Below are positions 60,080-64,000 of a stretch of 64,000 nt of DNA, one piece after another (within the stretch, counting starts at the first letter, position 1; every line of letters begins with the position of its first letter). The DNA comes from CAINVV01 sp963663005 (GTDB lineage: Bacteria; Bacteroidota; Bacteroidia; Bacteroidales; Prolixibacteraceae), in NCBI GenBank assembly GCA_963663005.2, contig CAXXHH010000003.1, positions 496,001-560,000 of the forward strand. The letters are read 5' to 3'. The translations under genes and the position numbers were made by a program. The notes beneath the pieces were generated by a model. The model did not search any database, had not been told where the DNA came from, and saw only the letters and a program-made list of their open reading frames with translations.

Positions 60080-60859
60080 ATGCGAATCGTTTTATGCGGT
60101 ACCGGGAATTTAGCTACCCGACTGGGAATTGCTCTATTTGCAGCTGATGCTGAAATAGTTCAGATTTTTGGACGTACCGAAAAAAACGCAGCAGAACTGG
60201 CTCATATTCTGCACTGTGCATTCACGATTTCCCCCGAAGAGCTGGTTACGGATGCCGACCTGTATATTCTGGCTGTTTCCGACGATTCGATCGAAAAAAC
60301 TGTCGCGAACCTGGCCATTCGGGATCGGTTGGTAGTTCATACAGCAGGCAGCGTTCCTATGGAAATACTGGCTGTTTCGGCCAAAAATTTCGGCGTTTTC
60401 TACCCCCTGCAAACATTTTCGAAAAACAAGGAGGTTGATTTTAGAAACATTCCAATTTGTATTGAAGCAAACAATGCCAGTAATCTGGAAATACTGAATG
60501 GTGTTGCCAGTACCATTTCGGAGCAGGTCGTCAGGGTAGATTCAAACCAACGAAAACAACTGCATCTGGCGGCTGTCTTTGTCTGCAATTTCGTCAATCA
60601 TTTTTATTCAATAGGTGAGCAACTGCTGAACGAACAACAGCTGAATTTCGATCTTTTGAAGCCGCTTATCCGGGAAACCGCCGATAAGGTGATGAACTAT
60701 TCACCAGCATCAGTCCAAACCGGTCCGGCCATCCGTGGTGACAACGCGGTAATGCAAATGCATCGGAACATGTTGGAGGGAAATCCTGCATGGCAGGAGA
60801 TTTATTCGCTGATCAGCAAGGAAATTCGCGTAGGGACGCATCGGGATGCGGTCGGGTAA
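60080..60859 (+). CDS. Rossmann-fold and DUF2520 domain protein
   Basis: This 259-residue protein has an N-terminal NAD(P)-binding Rossmann domain (GTGNLATRLGIALFAA, ILAVSDDSIEKT, VVHTAGSVPMEIL) related to F420/ketopantoate reductase folds. A helical DUF2520 domain (about 130-245, LHLAAVFVCNFVNHFYSIGEQLL...TGPAIRGDN) follows. The reaction is unknown. The final nine or so residues (VGTHRDAVG) are encoded by a REP-like sequence and are probably not part of the ancestral protein. A KdsC-like phosphatase gene follows, a common Bacteroidota pairing. Confidence 0.87.
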   Translation: MRIVLCGTGNLATRLGIALFAADAEIVQIFGRTEKNAAELAHILHCAFTISPEELVTDADLYILAVSDDSIEKTVANLAIRDRLVVHTAGSVPMEILAVSAKNFGVFYPLQTFSKNKEVDFRNIPICIEANNASNLEILNGVASTISEQVVRVDSNQRKQLHLAAVFVCNFVNHFYSIGEQLLNEQQLNFDLLKPLIRETADKVMNYSPASVQTGPAIRGDNAVMQMHRNMLEGNPAWQEIYSLISKEIRVGTHRDAVG

Positions 60860-60888
60860 ATATGGGGACGCATCACGATGCGTCCGTA
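60830..60888. repeat. REP-like element overlapping the DUF2520 gene end
   Basis: Two palindromic units are present: an imperfect one (GGACGCATCGGGATGCGGTC, about 60834-60853) inside the coding end, and a perfect one, GGACGCAT-CACG-ATGCGTCC (60866-60885). The second differs from the 22935-22954 palindrome by one compensated base pair and keeps the CACG loop. Confidence 0.82.
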
Positions 60889-60917
60889 CATTGTAAAACG
60901 AAGATTTATACCATATA

Positions 60918-61448
60918 ATGGCATTTTTTAAAGAAGAATTAAGCAAGATAAAGGGATTTTTATTCGATGTTGACGGGGTTTTGTCGCATAATGTCCAAAC
61001 ACTATCGCCGGAAGGAGATCCGATCCGCACCTCCAACATGAAAGACGGTTATGCGATCATGTACGCTTTGCGATCCGGCTATCCGATCGGTATCATCACC
61101 GGCGGAAAAACCCATGAAACCAGGGGCAGGCTTGAGCGACTTGGGATTACCCACATCTATATGGGTACCCTGGATAAGGTTCCGTGCATGTTGGATTTCC
61201 TGGAGAAAACCGGTCTGACGGCGGAGGAAGTGCTCTATATGGGCGACGACATACCGGACTACAACGTGATGAAAAAAGTAGGAATGCCGGTCTGTCCAAA
61301 TGATGCGGCGCCTGAAATTAAAGAAGTGTCGGTCTATATTTCCCACCGTAATGGCGGCGAAGGTTGCGTTCGGGATGTCATTGAGCAGGTGATGCGGTCG
61401 CAGGAAACCTGGTGCCACCCGGAAGATATTAATTGGAGCAGCTTTTGA
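60918..61448 (+). CDS. KdsC-like HAD phosphatase (KDO-8-phosphate phosphatase family)
   Basis: This 176-residue small HAD hydrolase without cap has DVDGVLSHN (nucleophile Asp pair), IITGGK (motif II) and YMGDDIPDYNVM (motif IV). The order and length match KdsC, which removes phosphate from KDO-8-P in lipopolysaccharide core synthesis. Related members act on other sugar-acid phosphates, so substrate assignment is moderate. No other kds gene is present in the window. Confidence 0.85.
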   Translation: MAFFKEELSKIKGFLFDVDGVLSHNVQTLSPEGDPIRTSNMKDGYAIMYALRSGYPIGIITGGKTHETRGRLERLGITHIYMGTLDKVPCMLDFLEKTGLTAEEVLYMGDDIPDYNVMKKVGMPVCPNDAAPEIKEVSVYISHRNGGEGCVRDVIEQVMRSQETWCHPEDINWSSF

Positions 61449-61487
61449 CAGAGTGCAAATATTGAAAAAAGTAATAATTAATAATTT

Positions 61488-61656
61488 TGGATTTTCGATT
61501 TTCGATTTTGGAAATGCGAGAGACAGACATTGAAACACCGATTTAAATATCCAACAAGTTAAATCAGAATTGTCTCCAATGTGATCAAATTTTGATTGCA
61601 GCGTACTTCCAAAATCCAAAATCCAAAATCCAAAATCAAAAATCAAAAATCAAAAA
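61488..61656. repeat. Long word-type inverted repeat before rlmD
   Basis: The left arm (about 61488-61516) is TTTTGGATTTTCGATTTTCG-like. The right arm (about 61610-61656) is an array of CCAAAATCCAAAATC and AAAATC words, its approximate reverse complement. The right arm stays open in the rlmD frame but precedes the likely start. Confidence 0.72.
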
Positions 61657-61664
61657 TAACTATC

Positions 61665-63089
61665 GTGGGTCGAAAAAATAAAAGTTTGCCGCTGTTGCAG
61701 CATGTGGAGATCATTGACGCGGGTGCCGAAGGCAAAGCCGTAGCAAGAGTTGATGGCGTTGTGGTCTTTACAACGAATGTGATACCAGGCGATATCGTTG
61801 ACATTCAGGTTACAAAGAAGCGGGAAAAATATCTGGAAGGCAGGGTCGTTGCGATACAAAAGCCATCCCCCGACCGAATCGAGGCTTTCTGCGAACATTT
61901 CGACCTCTGCGGCGGGTGTAAATGGCAGTACCTCTCGTACGAAAAGCAGCTTTTCTACAAACAAAAGCAAGTAGTCGACCAACTTACCCGAATTGGTCGG
62001 GTGACTATTCCCAAATTACACCCCATCCTGGGATCAGGAAGAACGACCTTTTACCGCAACAAACTGGAGTACACATTCTCAAACAGACGGTGGCTCTCTG
62101 AAGATGAAATCAAATCGGGCAAAGAGATTCCTGATCAGGATGTTCTGGGATTTCACATTCCTGGAATGTTCGATAAAGTCATGGATATTCGGCGTTGCTG
62201 GCTGCAGCCAGAGCCCTCGAACGAGATTCGGAATGCAGTAAGGGAGTATGCCCTGAAACACAAACTGCCATTCTTCGATCTGCGCAATAAGAGCGGACTC
62301 CTCCGCACGATTACCATCCGCTCCAACGAAAAAGGTGATGTAATGGTGATTGTGGTATTTTTTATCGACGATAAGGATGCCCGCGATGGCTTATTGAGCT
62401 TTATAGCCGACCGCTTCCCACAGATTACCTCCCTGTTGTATGTCATCAATGAAAAGGGCAATGACACGATTACCGATCAGGAGGTAGTTGTTTTTAAAGG
62501 GAATGACCATCTTATCGAGGAGATGGAGGGACTAAAATTTATCGTCGGGGCAAAATCCTTCTACCAGACTAACTCGATCCAGGCGTACGAATTGTACAAA
62601 ATAGCCAGAGAAATGGCAAATCTTACAGGGGAGGAAACTGTCTACGATCTCTACACCGGAACTGGCACGATCGCCAACTTTGTGGCGAAAAGCGCAAAGA
62701 AGGTGGTTGGAATTGAGTACGTACCTGAAGCCATTGCAGATGCTAAGATCAATGCCGTAAACAATGGCCTCACGAATACGCTGTTTTTTGCCGGCGACAT
62801 GAAAGATATCCTAACGGAGGATTTCATTGCAGAAAACGGCCATCCCGATGTCATCATCACCGATCCTCCAAGAGCGGGGATGGATGAAAAAGTGGTCCAG
62901 GTGATCCTGGCAGCATCTCCGGACAGGATCGTTTATGTCAGTTGCAATCCGGCAACGCAAGCCAGGGATCTGCTGTTAATGCAGCACAAGTACAGTGTCT
63001 TGGAGGTACATCCGGTCGATATGTTTCCGCACACTCACCATGTGGAGAATGTCGTTTTATTAGAGCGACTTAAAAAAAAGGAGGAATAA
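61665..63089 (+). CDS. rlmD: 23S rRNA (uracil-5-)-methyltransferase RlmD family
   Basis: This enzyme makes 5-methyluridine in 23S rRNA using SAM. The N-terminal TRAM domain (about 10-70) is followed by the 4Fe-4S Cys motif FCEHFDLCGGCKWQ. The catalytic domain has the SAM motif YDLYTGTGTIANFVA, the DPPRAGMDEKV motif and the nucleophile in YVSCNPATQARDL. The GTG at 61665 is chosen as start because everything further upstream in frame is repeat-encoded Lys/Gln/Asn. This gives 474 residues. The stop is the first base group of an inverted repeat. Confidence 0.9.
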   Translation: MGRKNKSLPLLQHVEIIDAGAEGKAVARVDGVVVFTTNVIPGDIVDIQVTKKREKYLEGRVVAIQKPSPDRIEAFCEHFDLCGGCKWQYLSYEKQLFYKQKQVVDQLTRIGRVTIPKLHPILGSGRTTFYRNKLEYTFSNRRWLSEDEIKSGKEIPDQDVLGFHIPGMFDKVMDIRRCWLQPEPSNEIRNAVREYALKHKLPFFDLRNKSGLLRTITIRSNEKGDVMVIVVFFIDDKDARDGLLSFIADRFPQITSLLYVINEKGNDTITDQEVVVFKGNDHLIEEMEGLKFIVGAKSFYQTNSIQAYELYKIAREMANLTGEETVYDLYTGTGTIANFVAKSAKKVVGIEYVPEAIADAKINAVNNGLTNTLFFAGDMKDILTEDFIAENGHPDVIITDPPRAGMDEKVVQVILAASPDRIVYVSCNPATQARDLLLMQHKYSVLEVHPVDMFPHTHHVENVVLLERLKKKEE

Positions 63090-63183
63090 TGTGAAAATTG
63101 GGAAATGTGAAAATGTGAAAATTAGCTCAGCATTTGAACGTAGCGATCATTTTCACATTTTCACATTTTCCAATTTTCACATT
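63088..63183. repeat. 35-bp near-perfect inverted repeat between rlmD and cysK stops
   Basis: Arms 63088-63122 and 63149-63183 are reverse complements with one G-T type mismatch, and the loop is 26 nt. They are built of GTGAAAATG words. The arms begin in the rlmD stop codon and end in the cysK stop codon, so the element exactly fills the gap and may act as a convergent terminator despite low GC. Confidence 0.88.
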
Positions 63184-64000
63184 CAAAACAATCCTTCAAT
63201 CGAAAGATACTTTTCGCCGCTATCATAAACAAAAGTCAGGACGGTAGAACCTTTTGGTATCTCCGGTAATTTCTTTGCGACTGCGGCCAACGATGCTCCG
63301 GATGAAATGCCGATGAAGAGGCCTTCCTGCAAAGCAGCTCGTTTGGTAAAATCGAAAGCTTCACTTTTTTCAATTTGAATGACTCCGTCGAGTAAGGTCA
63401 CATCCAGATTCTTCGGAATAAATCCGGCGCCAATGCCCTGAATAGGATGCGGGCCGGGAGCGCCGCCACTGATAACAGGTGATGCCTGAGGCTCGACGGC
63501 AAACACCTTCAGCTTTGGAAACTTGCTTTTCAGATGTTTTGCAACACCCGTAATATGTCCACCGGTACCTACGCCGGTAATCAGATAGTCGATCCCGCCT
63601 GGAAAATCGGCGACTATTTCTGCCGCAGTATATTGCTCATGAGCAGCAACATTTGACGGATTATCAAATTGCATCGGAATCCATGAATTCGGAATCGACG
63701 CTGCCAGCTCCTGTGCCTTTGCTATTGCACCCTTCATACCAAATTCCCTGGGAGTCAATTCCAGTGTCGCACCGTATGCGGTGAGGATGCTGCGCCGCTC
63801 GACGGACATCGAATCCGGCATCGTCAAAATGAGTTTGTACCCCTTGACCGCTGCAACCAATGCCAATCCAATTCCGGTATTTCCGGAGGTGGGCTCAATT
63901 ATTACGCTACCCTCCTTAAGAATTCCACTTTTCTCAGCATCTTCGACCATCGTCAGTGCGATACGATCTTTGATACTTCCGCCCGGATTGGTTTTTTCCA
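63183..64000 (-). CDS. cysK: Cysteine synthase A, 5' truncated by window edge
   Basis: This PLP enzyme forms cysteine from O-acetylserine and sulfide. The visible part begins at the catalytic Lys region (EKTNPGGSIKDR, read at the very edge). It continues through SGNTGIGLALVAA (substrate loop), the PLP-phosphate loop TGVGTGGHITGV and GISSGASLAAV. It lacks only about the first 40 residues, which lie outside the window. It converges with rlmD. Confidence 0.95.
   Translation of the reverse strand, partial: EKTNPGGSIKDRIALTMVEDAEKSGILKEGSVIIEPTSGNTGIGLALVAAVKGYKLILTMPDSMSVERRSILTAYGATLELTPREFGMKGAIAKAQELAASIPNSWIPMQFDNPSNVAAHEQYTAAEIVADFPGGIDYLITGVGTGGHITGVAKHLKSKFPKLKVFAVEPQASPVISGGAPGPHPIQGIGAGFIPKNLDVTLLDGVIQIEKSEAFDFTKRAALQEGLFIGISSGASLAAVAKKLPEIPKGSTVLTFVYDSGEKYLSIEGLF

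Noticed and set aside
61002..61646. 214-codon minus-strand open frame across the KdsC-like gene and the following repeat
   Set aside because: It is antisense to a recognisable phosphatase, and its start region lies in repeat DNA.

Overview
This 64 kb window looks like an ordinary chromosomal segment of a Bacteroidota bacterium, most likely a Bacteroidales/Marinilabiliales-type anaerobe or microaerophile. The evidence is promoter boxes of the TAnnTTTG type, A-rich translation starts with little Shine-Dalgarno, S9 peptidases, CcsBA-type cytochrome c maturation, DUF1460, DUF2752 and DUF4395 proteins, and a superoxide reductase/peroxiredoxin/PerR set. The genus cannot be read from the sequence. 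The first gene (copA) and the last (cysK) run off the window.

Layout. 1-3.1 kb: metal handling (copA, a short CDF exporter, a GDCCVxC protein, a periplasmic HMA protein). 3.2-13.1 kb: a histidine operon (hisG-D-C-B-purU-tlpA-hisH-A-F-IE-DUF1460) preceded by a His-rich leader peptide and alternative hairpins, i.e. an attenuator. 13.2-18.6 kb: nitroreductase, a REP-associated transposase unit, DUF2752/TM2 proteins, MsrBA, DUF190-CrcB and MqnA. 18.7-26.4 kb: purB, an ABC exporter, HU, tRNA-Ser and tRNA-Trp, htpG, sdaA. 26.6-28.8 kb: GroES-like protein, superoxide reductase, peroxiredoxin and PerR. 28.9-43.1 kb: nitrogen metabolism (argH, gdhA, gltB, gltD) enclosing a two-gene signalling unit: a 1406-residue protein with triplicated sensor modules, two receiver domains and a PEP-synthase-type ATP-grasp domain, followed by a NarL-like regulator whose phosphoacceptor Asp is Asn. 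43.3-52.6 kb: S9 peptidase, a large envelope protein, a PepSY-like protein and an unusual FTP/PepSY metalloprotease-like protein. 52.8-64 kb: DUF4395 protein, lipoprotein plus CcsBA, ppdK, DUF2520 and KdsC-like genes, rlmD, cysK.

Themes. Nitrogen assimilation is concentrated here (His, Glu and Arg synthesis, Ser deamination). The intergenic DNA is rich in structured repeats. There are three-hairpin elements flanking the REP transposase, a GGAYGCAT-CACG-ATGCRTCC palindrome family with compensatory changes, and long inverted repeats made of short words. In the long inverted repeats the two arms match each other at a locus while the words differ between loci. The most promising under-described items are the sensor/receiver/ATP-grasp protein with its Asp-less regulator, the HExxxH metalloprotease-like protein, the repeat systems, and the histidine attenuator.
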